From VAXT01 sp963728535 (GTDB lineage: Bacteria; Actinomycetota; Thermoleophilia; Gaiellales; Gaiellaceae), in assembly GCA_963728535.1 (NCBI GenBank), contig CAVSKK010000001.1, positions 1,116,001-1,180,000 of the forward strand: a stretch of 64,000 nucleotides of DNA. Direction: 5' to 3'. The notes under the pieces were generated by a model, which saw only the letters and a list, made by a program, of their open reading frames with translations, was not told where the DNA came from and ran no database searches. Positions 9,558-17,639 of this stretch are shown here, one piece after another. The position numbers and the translations under genes were made by a program. Numbering within the stretch: the stretch's first letter is position 1; each line of letters opens with the position of its first letter.

Positions 9558-11398
9558 GCACGACAGTCTTCGAGCAGACGGGTAGGACGCTCGCCGCTGC
9601 GGGTCGGGAAATCCGCGCCGGGTGGACGCTCCGCGCGACGCTCACCGTGGTGGCGATCGCAGCCGCGCTGATCGCGCCCAGCGTGCTGCCGCTCTCCGGC
9701 CGCATGCCCGACCTCGCAGCCTTCGTCTACCTGGCCGTGGCCGCGGTCGGGCTCGCGTACGCGGTCGGCCTGGCGGGGATCCCGTCGCTCGGACAGGGCG
9801 CCTTTCTGGGAGTCGGGGCCTTTGCGGAGGCGATCGCACGGGCGAAGGGCGGGTGGCCGCTCCTGCCCTCGCTCCTGCTCGCCGTCCTTGCAGCTACCGC
9901 GGCGGGCGTACTCACGGGCGTTGCGACCGGCCGGCTGCGAGGTGCATTCGTCGCGGCCAGCACCTGGATCCTGACTTGGGTCGTCGCCCTCACCCTGATG
10001 TCGTTCCCCGGTATCTCGGGCGGCGCCCAGGGTCTCGTCCTCCCCGAGGCGAAACTGTTCGGCTGGACGCTGACGCCGACGGCGCACTACGAGCTGGGCA
10101 TCGGGCTCCTGGCCCTGGCGATCGTCGCGTTCGCCGTCATCGCCCGCCGAGCCCCGGGCCTTGCGCTCGCGGCGGCCCGCGAGCACGCCGACCCCGCGCT
10201 CGCGCTCGGCGTCCCCGTAGCGCGGCTCCGGCTCGGAGCGTTCGCCGCCTCGGCTGCGATCGCCGGTCTCGCGGGAGCGCTCACTGTCGAGCTCGCGGGC
10301 GTCGCCGACCCGTCGGCGTACGGGCCTGTGCTCTCCTTCACGCTCTTCGTCGCAGTCATCATCGGCGGCGTCTCGATGCCGCTCGGCCCTGTCGCGGGAC
10401 TCCTCCTCATCTCCGCGTTCTCGCATCTAGCCGAGCAGGTGGGGGCGCTGCGCGGGCTCCCGCCGGGGCGCCTCGAGGAGATGCTGACGAGCTACGGTCT
10501 GCTGGTCGTCCTCGGACTGGGCGGTGCCGGCCTTCTGCCGACCGCCCGCAGCTGGTGGGTCAGGCGCCGCGGATCCTCGCCGGACGTCCTTCCGCCAGCC
10601 CAGGTGGAGCCGCTCGCCAGCGTGGACAGTGCGGAACCGCTCGCCGCACGTGGGCTCTCCAAGCGCTTCGAGAGCCTCGTCGCGCTCGCCGATCTCGATC
10701 TGGACATCAGGCCGGGCGCGGTGCATGCGCTGATCGGGCCAAACGGATCGGGCAAGACAACCGCGCTGAGGGCGCTGTCGGGCGAGCTCAGGCCCGATTC
10801 CGGCTCGATCGCCCTCGGAGGCGACCGCCTCGAGGAGGCGACCCAGCGCGAGCGAGCCCGCCGCGGTGTCGTCGGCACGCAGCAGACGACTGCGACCTTT
10901 CCCGAGCTGACTGTGCTCGAGCACACCATTGTCGGTGCCGGCCTCCGGCGCCGGCACTCCGGCCCCTTTCGAACGCTCTTCCGGACGCCTCAGGCGAGGG
11001 CGGAGGAAGCAAAGGCGGAACGGCAGGCCCTCGGTGCGCTCGAGCTGGTCGGCCTGCTGAAAGATCGCGGCCGGCCCGCGGCCGAGCTCTCGGCGCACGG
11101 TCAGCGGCTGCTCATGCTGGCCTCGGCGCTTGCCACCCAGCCGCGTGTGCTCCTGCTGGACGAGCCGGCGGCCGGCGCGTCGTCGATCGAGCTCGACCGC
11201 CTGGTGGACTTGCTCAAGACGCTGCGAAGCAAAGGGCTCGCACTCCTGCTGATCGAGCACAACCTCAGGTTCGTCCGCCGGGTCGCCGACCAGGTAACCG
11301 TGCTCGAAGCCGGCAGGCGGATCGCGTCCGGAACCCTCGCCGAAGTCGCCGCGAACGAGGCCGTCCGTGTGGCCTATCTGGGCCGCCAATCCCTCTAG
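9554..11398 (+). CDS. LivM permease - LivG ATPase fusion protein
   Basis: The protein has 614 aa. Residues 1-350 are a LivM-like permease (about 9 membrane segments, GIPSLGQGAFLGVGAFAEA motif) and residues about 365-614 are a LivG-like ABC ATPase. The ATPase has Walker A GPNGSGKTT, Walker B VLLLDEPAAG and the switch His in LLIEHNL. The signature region reads LSAHGQ, where LivG usually has LSYGQQ. LivM-LivG fusions occur in this importer class. No separate LivF is encoded nearby, so the transporter may use a homodimer of the fused ATPase or a LivF from elsewhere. It lies 5 bp before the binding protein gene. Confidence 0.88.
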   Translation: MSTTVFEQTGRTLAAAGREIRAGWTLRATLTVVAIAAALIAPSVLPLSGRMPDLAAFVYLAVAAVGLAYAVGLAGIPSLGQGAFLGVGAFAEAIARAKGGWPLLPSLLLAVLAATAAGVLTGVATGRLRGAFVAASTWILTWVVALTLMSFPGISGGAQGLVLPEAKLFGWTLTPTAHYELGIGLLALAIVAFAVIARRAPGLALAAAREHADPALALGVPVARLRLGAFAASAAIAGLAGALTVELAGVADPSAYGPVLSFTLFVAVIIGGVSMPLGPVAGLLLISAFSHLAEQVGALRGLPPGRLEEMLTSYGLLVVLGLGGAGLLPTARSWWVRRRGSSPDVLPPAQVEPLASVDSAEPLAARGLSKRFESLVALADLDLDIRPGAVHALIGPNGSGKTTALRALSGELRPDSGSIALGGDRLEEATQRERARRGVVGTQQTTATFPELTVLEHTIVGAGLRRRHSGPFRTLFRTPQARAEEAKAERQALGALELVGLLKDRGRPAAELSAHGQRLLMLASALATQPRVLLLDEPAAGASSIELDRLVDLLKTLRSKGLALLLIEHNLRFVRRVADQVTVLEAGRRIASGTLAEVAANEAVRVAYLGRQSL

Positions 11399-11403
11399 CT
11401 AGG

Positions 11404-12633
11404 ATGCGCTGTCCGTTGAACCGGCTGCTCGTATTGATCGTCCTCTGCTCCCTGGCGACTGCATGCGGCGGAAGCGAGTCGAAGAGCACGGAGAAGACCC
11501 TTCTCATCGCCGTCAACGCCCCCTTCACGGGGACGCCCTACGTCGGCGAGACGATCGCCGACGGAGCCGCGCTTGCGGCCGCGAACCAGGTCGTGAAGAC
11601 GAAGGAAGGCACGTACCGCTTCCGCATCAAGCGCTACGACACAGGCCTCTCGACGCAGAAAGCCGTCGGCAACATGCGGCGCGCGGTGGCTGACGGGGCG
11701 GTCGCGATCATCGACGAGGGCACGGGGGTCAACGCCTCCTGGCGGATCGCGGCCGACGCAGATCGGCCGATCGGCATCACCTACCAGGGAGGGGTCGGCC
11801 TCGTCGATCCGGTCGAGCGCGCCAATGTCTTCCGGATCGCGCCGACCGATCACGGAACGGCCTTTCGCTTCGCCGAGTACCTCATCCCCAAGGGCCTCAA
11901 GATCGGCCTGGTCGTCGACGACTCGTCCTACGGGCAAGAAGGCTTGAAGGCTCTCCAGCAGGCTTTCGCGGTCAACGAGGACTCGGTTGCGATCAGGCTG
12001 ACCGTTCCCGCCGGTTCGCCGGACCTCGCTCCTGAGGTGCTGCGGGCAAGGCGCGCGGGCGCGACGGCGCTCCTGGTCTGGGCCGAACCGACCACGATCG
12101 CCGGCGTGATCACGGCCGCGCGCGGGTCGGGCTGGAACGTGCCCATCTACACACCGGCCTCGGGCGAGGATCCTCTCGTCCGCCAGCAGCTCGCGAACCG
12201 CCCGGAGTGGGTCGACGGCCTCACCTTCGCGGCCGGGCGGCCGACAGCCGAGGTCGGGTCCGCACCGTTTCTCTCGTTCCAACGCGACTACGAACAGCGC
12301 GTCGGAGTGCAGTACGTGGGTGTGAAGACACCTGACGGCGCGCAGGTGGCGCAACCTCCGGACTACGCGATGTACTCCTACGACTTCGTCAACGTGCTCG
12401 CCGCGGCGATCGAGCGCGCAGGCGGCGTCGAGGACCGGGAGAAGGTGCTCGCGGCAATGAACCAGGTCTCGGTCCTCGGCGTGAACGGCGACCAGCGCGG
12501 CTTCAACGAGAACAATCACGAAGGCGTTGTCGACGACGACGTCTACTTCGCACGCTTCAAAGGGATGACCTACGCCCCTGTGAAAGACGATCCGCTCTCG
12601 GCGAGTCTCGCCCCGCTCGACCAGCGGCGCTGA
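11404..12633 (+). CDS. ABC transporter substrate-binding lipoprotein (Leu/Ile/Val-binding type)
   Basis: The protein has 409 aa. The ATG is followed by a lipoprotein signal with a lipobox-like ATAC, Cys at about residue 20. The mature part is a type 1 periplasmic-binding fold: VNAPFTGTPYVGE at the start, the KIGLVVDDSSYGQEG hinge region and LLVWAEPTTIAGVI. Ligand identity cannot be deduced. It lies directly downstream of the permease genes and serves as their extracytoplasmic receptor. Confidence 0.88.
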   Translation: MRCPLNRLLVLIVLCSLATACGGSESKSTEKTLLIAVNAPFTGTPYVGETIADGAALAAANQVVKTKEGTYRFRIKRYDTGLSTQKAVGNMRRAVADGAVAIIDEGTGVNASWRIAADADRPIGITYQGGVGLVDPVERANVFRIAPTDHGTAFRFAEYLIPKGLKIGLVVDDSSYGQEGLKALQQAFAVNEDSVAIRLTVPAGSPDLAPEVLRARRAGATALLVWAEPTTIAGVITAARGSGWNVPIYTPASGEDPLVRQQLANRPEWVDGLTFAAGRPTAEVGSAPFLSFQRDYEQRVGVQYVGVKTPDGAQVAQPPDYAMYSYDFVNVLAAAIERAGGVEDREKVLAAMNQVSVLGVNGDQRGFNENNHEGVVDDDVYFARFKGMTYAPVKDDPLSASLAPLDQRR

Positions 12634-12638
12634 ATCGC

Positions 12639-13838
12639 GTGACCAGGCTCCTGCTCGTCACGATCGGCGCGGGTCTGGCACTCGCGGTCGCACCAGGGGC
12701 GGCTGTCGCAGCGCCGCCGGTCGTCTCCCTGCCGTGGCCGCCGACGGTCCTTCCGACCATCCCTCCGCTCGCACCCGCGACGGAGGCCGTCCTGCCGCTC
12801 GCACCTCGGTTCTTCGGAAGGCTGGCGAGCCGTCAGCGAGTGGTCGTCGGTCTCGAAGACGACGGCACGCCCCATTCGGTCCGGGTCCTCCATACGATCA
12901 TGGTCGGGGCACTCGGGAACTACGTCTTCGCGGTGCCGGCGCCCGTTCGATCCGTCTTGCCCGGCCCCGGAACCGAATCGCCGCCCGGACGACGTCGGAA
13001 TCAGATTCTCTGGCAAGGGTTCTCTCGCGGGCACCGCGTGCTTGCTGCCTGGGCGGACCTGCGGCCGGCGGAGAGCGTGGGCTCGCTCCCGCTCAGTGTC
13101 CGGATAACGACCGAGGTGGACGGCTCCCGACTCGAGCCCGGCGAGAAGCGCAGCGGCGACCTGCGCGTGACGCTGATCGCCGAGAACGAGACCGTGGCGA
13201 CGGCCAAGTCCTACACGGCGGAGCAGCCCGATGCGGTCGACCTCGCGCTCGTCCTCGGCCGGATCCGATCGGCGATTCGGCGCGGCGTCTCCGCAGAGGG
13301 GCTGAACATCCGGATGCGCTCGCCCATGACGCCGGTCACAGCTCGGGTCGCGGCGCCGCTGCGGCTCGAGGGCACCCTCACGTTTGCGCCCGGGACGGTG
13401 CAGCTTCGCGGAGCACCTGATGGGATCGTCCGCATCTCCAGCCTGCTGGACGGGCAGCGGCGCTCGCGACTACGACTTGTCGTGCGCGGTCGTGCGACCA
13501 ATGCAGCGGCGCCGAAATTGAATCTCCGCGTGAGAACCGCTCCGATCCCGGACACCGTCACGCCGTCTCAGAGCCCGCGGACCCGGTTGGCGGGAACGAT
13601 CGCGCTCGAGCTCGCCTACGCCCGGCAGCGGCAGTACGACATGTTCCTCGCGAGCCCCGAGCCGAGCGGCCCGAGCTCGACGACCTACGTCTACAGGACG
13701 ACTGCGGCGGTGCGGCCTGCGACGCCCGCCGCAGCTACCGGCGGCGGCGACGAAGGTCACACGGCCGGCTGGGTCGTCCTCGGGCTACTGCTGGTGGCAG
13801 GACTTCCGGCCGCAGCCGTCATCTGGGCGCACTCGTAG
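12639..13838 (+). CDS. Secreted/membrane-anchored protein of unknown function
   Basis: The protein has 399 aa. An N-terminal signal peptide (MTRLLLVTIGAGLALAVAPG) is followed by a Pro-rich stretch and a beta-rich region without a motif I recognise. A C-terminal hydrophobic segment (about 375-395) probably anchors it. It begins 5 bp after the binding protein and is probably co-transcribed with the importer. Its 3' end overlaps the convergent 115-aa gene by 20 bp. Confidence 0.7.
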   Translation: MTRLLLVTIGAGLALAVAPGAAVAAPPVVSLPWPPTVLPTIPPLAPATEAVLPLAPRFFGRLASRQRVVVGLEDDGTPHSVRVLHTIMVGALGNYVFAVPAPVRSVLPGPGTESPPGRRRNQILWQGFSRGHRVLAAWADLRPAESVGSLPLSVRITTEVDGSRLEPGEKRSGDLRVTLIAENETVATAKSYTAEQPDAVDLALVLGRIRSAIRRGVSAEGLNIRMRSPMTPVTARVAAPLRLEGTLTFAPGTVQLRGAPDGIVRISSLLDGQRRSRLRLVVRGRATNAAAPKLNLRVRTAPIPDTVTPSQSPRTRLAGTIALELAYARQRQYDMFLASPEPSGPSSTTYVYRTTAAVRPATPAAATGGGDEGHTAGWVVLGLLLVAGLPAAAVIWAHS

Positions 13839-14166
13839 CGCCTTCTTCGGGCTCCTCCGGGGCGGATTCTTCAGCCATTTCGTCCGCGGCCTTCGCGTAC
13901 GCGAGCTGGAGATTCGCCGTCACCTGGCTGAAATCGCGCAAGACCTCCTCCGGGACTGACCCTTCGAGCACCGGGACGATGGCACGGAGCGACTCGATCG
14001 CGAGCTTCGCCTGCTCGAGGTCACGGCCGGCCGGGTCGAGCTTCGCGTAGCCGAGCTGGGCGACGGTCGAGATCGTCGAGAGCAGCAGGTCGGAAACCTT
14101 CATCCGCCGGATGTGCTCCAGGAGCTCCTCGGGGGTGAGCTCGCCTTCTTGCTCGTCCTCAGCCAC
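13819..14166 (-). CDS. Small DUF1844-like helical protein
   Basis: The protein has 115 aa, with a GTG start at 14166 that overlaps the end of the upstream ligase gene by 8 bp. It has acidic termini around a helical core (LLLSTISTVAQLGYAKLD, then DLEQAKLAIESLRAIVPVLEG). The core resembles DUF1844, whose members are small cytosolic proteins of unknown role. The assignment is by pattern only. Confidence 0.6.
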   Translation of the reverse strand: MAEDEQEGELTPEELLEHIRRMKVSDLLLSTISTVAQLGYAKLDPAGRDLEQAKLAIESLRAIVPVLEGSVPEEVLRDFSQVTANLQLAYAKAADEMAEESAPEEPEEGATSAPR

Positions 14167-15313
14167 CGACCGCTTCTCTCCGCCTGACCTCCTGGGCGTA
14201 GATCTCCTCGAGGCTCGCACCTTCGTCGTGAAGTGCGATCTGCCGCTCAGCCGCGTTCGCGGCCGGGATCGTCAGGTACTCGGCCGCGCCGAGCTCTTCG
14301 GCGACGGGTTGCACCCACTCGATCAGCTCTTCGATCGCGGCCCGCGCCGGCCGCACCTGATGCGTGCGCAGGTCGATGAGCTCTCCTCCGAGGCCCCAGC
14401 GAATCGCGCGCCAGAAGTTCTCCTCGATCTCGCGGTTGGGGGGCAGGAACGCCGGTTCCCCGTCGTCGATCGCACGGGCGACCCGCGCGGCCAGGGCGTA
14501 CGTGAGTGCCGCGAGGGAGATCGCCTCCTCCTGGATCGGTTGCGCGTCGGAGATGCGAATCTCGACCGTGGGGAATGAGAGGTGCGGGCGGACGCTCCAC
14601 CACATCTCGGTGGGATCGTGGATCGAGCCGGTGTCGAAGAGGAGCCGTACGTAGCGCTCGAACGTCTTCCAGTCCCCGTAGACATCCGGAACCCCGCAGC
14701 GTGGGAAGAAGCGGGTGAAGATCTGCGTGCGCGCGGAGTGCAGGCCCGTGTTCACGTTCTCGACGAACGGCGAGCTGGCCGAGTACGCGAGGAGCTCGGG
14801 CAGGTACGCCCGGAGCCCGTCGGAGACCTGCACGGCTCGGTCCAGGCCGTTGATAGCGACATGCACATGGAGGCCGAACGAGTTGTTCCGCCAGACGACG
14901 TAGCGCAGGAGCTCGTCGCGCAGGCGGTAGTGGGGCGTGTCGATGATTCGCTGTTCCTGCCAGGGGCTCCAGGGGTGAGTCCCGGTGGCGCCGAGGGTGA
15001 CGCCCAGCTTCTCGGCGAGCGCGGTCAGCTGCGCGCGTCGCTCGGGCAGACGAGCGGCGATCTCGGCGAAGTTGTCGCAACGGCCGGTGCGGACCTCGAC
15101 CTCGGATGCGATCAGCTCGCCGACGAGGTGCTCTTCGAGCTCCGTCCCCTCCGCGGCCGCCTTCAGCTCCTCGAAGCGATTCGAGAGCGACAGGGTCTCC
15201 GGGTCGAGGATCGCGAACTCCTCCTCGACCGCGACGGTGAAATCGTCGGCCGACTCGTACTGCTCACGCGCCAGTCGCAGCTGCTCATCGGCGGTTAGAT
15301 GCTTCTCCTCCAC
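14159..15313 (-). CDS. Carboxylate-amine ligase, glutamate-cysteine ligase family 2 (YbdK-like)
   Basis: The protein has 384 aa, the usual length. It has the GCS2 N-terminal signature (FTVAVEEEFAILDPET), the GTHPWSPWQEQ motif, HVHVAINGLDRAV (metal/ATP-site histidines) and SVRPHLSFPTVEIRISDAQP. Relatives make gamma-glutamylcysteine weakly or have unknown amine substrates, so the substrate is open. The start is 12 bp after the glycosyltransferase stop, consistent with one transcript. Confidence 0.82.
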   Translation of the reverse strand: MEEKHLTADEQLRLAREQYESADDFTVAVEEEFAILDPETLSLSNRFEELKAAAEGTELEEHLVGELIASEVEVRTGRCDNFAEIAARLPERRAQLTALAEKLGVTLGATGTHPWSPWQEQRIIDTPHYRLRDELLRYVVWRNNSFGLHVHVAINGLDRAVQVSDGLRAYLPELLAYSASSPFVENVNTGLHSARTQIFTRFFPRCGVPDVYGDWKTFERYVRLLFDTGSIHDPTEMWWSVRPHLSFPTVEIRISDAQPIQEEAISLAALTYALAARVARAIDDGEPAFLPPNREIEENFWRAIRWGLGGELIDLRTHQVRPARAAIEELIEWVQPVAEELGAAEYLTIPAANAAERQIALHDEGASLEEIYAQEVRRREAVGG

Positions 15314-15325
15314 GGGGTGGAGAGG

Positions 15326-16567
15326 TTACGCGAAGGGCTCGAGAAGACGTTGCGAGACGCCTTGCCAGCTCCAGCGGTTGACGACGGCACGCCGTGCCGC
15401 TGCGGCCAACTCGGTTCTGTCGCCCGGCGAGAGGGCCAGCAGCCGCCGAAGCTTTCCGGCCAGGTCGGCCGCGTCGCCGCTCGAGAAGCTCGTGAGGTCG
15501 CGATGGGCCTCGGGATACTCCGAGGCGACGCCGGATGCAATCTCGGCGAGGCCGGAGTGATTCGCGACGAGAGGAAGCGAGCCGGCGGCAGCCGCCTCGG
15601 CCGCGACCATCCCGAACGCCTCGGGGAAGATCGACGGCACGACGGTCACATCCGTGAGCGGGATCAGATGCTCGAGATGGCGGTGCTCGAGCGCCCCGGT
15701 GAACAGTGTGCGGTCCGGTGCCAGGCGCTCGAGCTCCGCCCGGTAGTCGCCGAAGCCGACGATGACGGCCCGCGCGTCCACGTCACGAAGCGCCTCGAGC
15801 AGGACGTGGACGCCCTTGTTCTCGAGGAGCTTGCCGAAGTAGAGAACTGTCGGCTCGTCGCTGGCGAAGAAAGCCTCGAGCCGCTCGGTGTTGCCCTCGT
15901 CCGGCAGGCGCTCGTTCGCCTTGCCCGGGTTGGGCGGATCGGCGCGGCTCTCCTCGAGCAGCCGGCGGAGTGCCTCGTCACGGGGAGCGGGGACGAACGC
16001 GTCGACGTCGACGCCCGGCGGAACGACATGGACCCGGTCGACATGCCCCGCGACGTCCTCGAGCACCTCGCGGATGTGCTCGGAGCCGACGAAGACGGCC
16101 TCGGCGCCGGCGAGCGCCTCCTTCCCCCACGCCGAAAGCTCCTCGTTGTCGCGCATCGCGTACTCCAGCTCCGAGCCGTGCGCCTTCACTGCGTAGCGCG
16201 CGCCGCTCGCGGCCCCGACGGGCCCGCCGAGCAGAACATGGTTGGCGAAGACGAGGTCGGCGGGAAGGTGCTCGCGAAGGGCAGCCGCGTTCGCCGCCAC
16301 GAAGCGCTCACGCTCAGCAACGCTCAGGTCGGCAAGACGGCGCACTTCGAACCCTTCGTAGCGATCGAGCACGAAGACGGGCAGTAGTCCGCCGATGTCC
16401 GGCCGCACGACCTCGGCGCCGCCCAGGTCGTACTGCTCGGGGCTCGGCTCCTGGGAGAAGACGACGACGTCATGGCCGGCGTCACTCCAGGCGCGCGCGA
16501 GCGAGCGTGTGTACACGTTGGAGCCTGTCCCTCCCAGGAGATATCCGTGCCAGAGGAGAATTCGCAT
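15326..16567 (-). CDS. Glycosyltransferase family 4 (GT-B fold)
   Basis: The protein has 413 aa. The N-terminal glycine-rich acceptor loop (WHGYLLGGTGSNVYTRSLARA) and the C-terminal EX7E-type motif (EAFGMVAAEAAAAG) are diagnostic for GT4 enzymes that retain anomeric configuration. It also has VPPGVDVDAF and VLYFGKLLENKG (nucleotide-sugar binding). About 25 residues near 225-255 are a charged insert. Donor and acceptor are unknown. It lies between rex and the GCS2 ligase. Confidence 0.85.
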   Translation of the reverse strand: MRILLWHGYLLGGTGSNVYTRSLARAWSDAGHDVVVFSQEPSPEQYDLGGAEVVRPDIGGLLPVFVLDRYEGFEVRRLADLSVAERERFVAANAAALREHLPADLVFANHVLLGGPVGAASGARYAVKAHGSELEYAMRDNEELSAWGKEALAGAEAVFVGSEHIREVLEDVAGHVDRVHVVPPGVDVDAFVPAPRDEALRRLLEESRADPPNPGKANERLPDEGNTERLEAFFASDEPTVLYFGKLLENKGVHVLLEALRDVDARAVIVGFGDYRAELERLAPDRTLFTGALEHRHLEHLIPLTDVTVVPSIFPEAFGMVAAEAAAAGSLPLVANHSGLAEIASGVASEYPEAHRDLTSFSSGDAADLAGKLRRLLALSPGDRTELAAAARRAVVNRWSWQGVSQRLLEPFA

Positions 16568-16673
16568 CAGCGCATCTTCACCACTGCGAGCACGGCCGTC
16601 TCATTCGGCCATGCCTCCGTGCCTGGCACCGGGACAGGTCCGCGACGGACAGGTGACTCCGCCTCGGTTGGCG

Positions 16674-17330
16674 CTAGGTCAGGTGGAAGTACAGGGCGTA
16701 CAGAAGATCGACGGCCGGGTTCGACGTGTGCACGGCGACATCCGAGGGGACGTCGAGCAGCGCTTCCGAGTAGTTGAAGATGATCTTCAGCCCCGAGTCG
16801 ACCAGGTCCTCGGCAGCCTGCTGAGCGCTCGTGGCCGGGACGGCCAGGACGCCGACGATGATGTTCTTCTCCCGGACCAGGTCGGTGAGCTCACGGTAGT
16901 CGCTGACCTCGACGTCGCCAACCGTGCGCCCGACTTTCTCGGGATCGTTGTCCACGATCGCTGCGATGTGGATGCCGTGCTCGGCGAAGATCGGGGAGCC
17001 CACGATCGCCTCGCCGAGCCGCCCGGCCCCGACGAGCACGATGTTGTGCTGCCCCTGAGTCCGGAGGATCTTGCGGATCTCCCCGAGCAGGCTGTCGATG
17101 TTGTAGCCCACCCCGCGCTTGCCGAACTTCCCGAACGCCGACAGGTCGCGGCGGATCTGGGTGGCGTTGATGTTCGTGTAGTCCGAGATCTCCTGCGAGG
17201 AGATCCGGCTCTTCCCCATCTTCTTCGCCTGGGTCAGGATCTGGAGATAACGGCTCAGACGAGCCGCGACGCCGACCGTGAGTCGATCCGCAGGCGGGAC
17301 CGGGCCTGGCGTAGGGGTTTGTAACACCAC
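16674..17330 (-). CDS. rex: Redox-sensing transcriptional repressor Rex
   Basis: The protein has 218 aa and a GTG start. An N-terminal winged helix (about 20-90: RLSRYLQIL, SQEISDYTNINATQIRRDLSAFGKFGKRGVGY) is followed by a Rossmann NADH domain (NIVLVGAGRLGEAIV). The C-terminal YALYFHL helix swaps in the dimer. Rex senses NADH/NAD+ and represses respiratory and fermentative genes. The first 18 residues are poorly conserved in type, so translation may begin later, near LTVGVAARL. It lies downstream of glutamate dehydrogenase and a glutaredoxin-like gene, fitting a redox row. Confidence 0.92.
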   Translation of the reverse strand: MVLQTPTPGPVPPADRLTVGVAARLSRYLQILTQAKKMGKSRISSQEISDYTNINATQIRRDLSAFGKFGKRGVGYNIDSLLGEIRKILRTQGQHNIVLVGAGRLGEAIVGSPIFAEHGIHIAAIVDNDPEKVGRTVGDVEVSDYRELTDLVREKNIIVGVLAVPATSAQQAAEDLVDSGLKIIFNYSEALLDVPSDVAVHTSNPAVDLLYALYFHLT

Positions 17331-17379
17331 ACAAGGATTCTTACACTTGGCGTCGCCGCTTGCGTCGGACTGTTACAAA
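17318..17379 (-). promoter_or_regulatory. Inverted repeat TTTGTAACA ... TGTTACAAA around the rex start
   Basis: TTTGTAACA (17318-17326) and TGTTACAAA (17371-17379) are perfect 9-bp inverted copies flanking the rex start region. Together they resemble the two halves of an operator used for autoregulation, though the spacing is 44 bp and neither matches the usual Rex box (TTGTGAA-type) exactly. A hairpin role is equally possible. Confidence 0.35.
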
Positions 17380-17387
17380 GTCACCTC

Positions 17388-17639
17388 TCAGGGAGCCGTT
17401 TGTGCGAGCTTCCTGCGCAGCGCGTCAGGCTGGACGAAGTAGAAAAAAGCCTGTTTCCCGTCGATCTCGACTACCGGGATCAGCTCCCGGTAGCGCGCCT
17501 CGAGCTCGGGATCGCCGTCGATCGCGATCTCCTCGAGCTCGAAGCCGAGCTCGTCGCGAAGCTCTTCGACCGTGGCCCGCGCTCGGTCGCAGAGGTGACA
17601 GCCCTCCGCGCCGTAAAGGACGACCCGGGGACTAGGGAT
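17388..17639 (-). CDS. Glutaredoxin-like (DUF836) protein with CxxC motif
   Basis: The reading frame encodes PRVVLYGAEGCHLCDRARATV, then ELEEIAIDGDPELEARY, LIPVVEIDGK and a final helix, which is a compact thioredoxin fold of about 80 aa with redox pair C-H-L-C. The stop is at 17388. No ATG, GTG or TTG exists in this frame just upstream; the frame overlaps the end of the dehydrogenase gene near 17634. The start given is approximate, and either a rare codon or an indel is possible. Its neighbours rex and gdh fit a redox role. Confidence 0.7.
   Translation of the reverse strand: MPSPRVVLYGAEGCHLCDRARATVEELRDELGFELEEIAIDGDPELEARYRELIPVVEIDGKQAFFYFVQPDALRRKLAQTAP

Noticed and set aside
9622..11403. 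Plus-strand open frame upstream of the binding lipoprotein start
   Set aside because: It is an out-of-frame shadow of the LivM-LivG fusion; the real protein begins at the signal peptide at 11404.
16568..16673. Possible small gene between the glycosyltransferase and rex
   Set aside because: The 106-bp gap has no start with a plausible ribosome site and coding composition.
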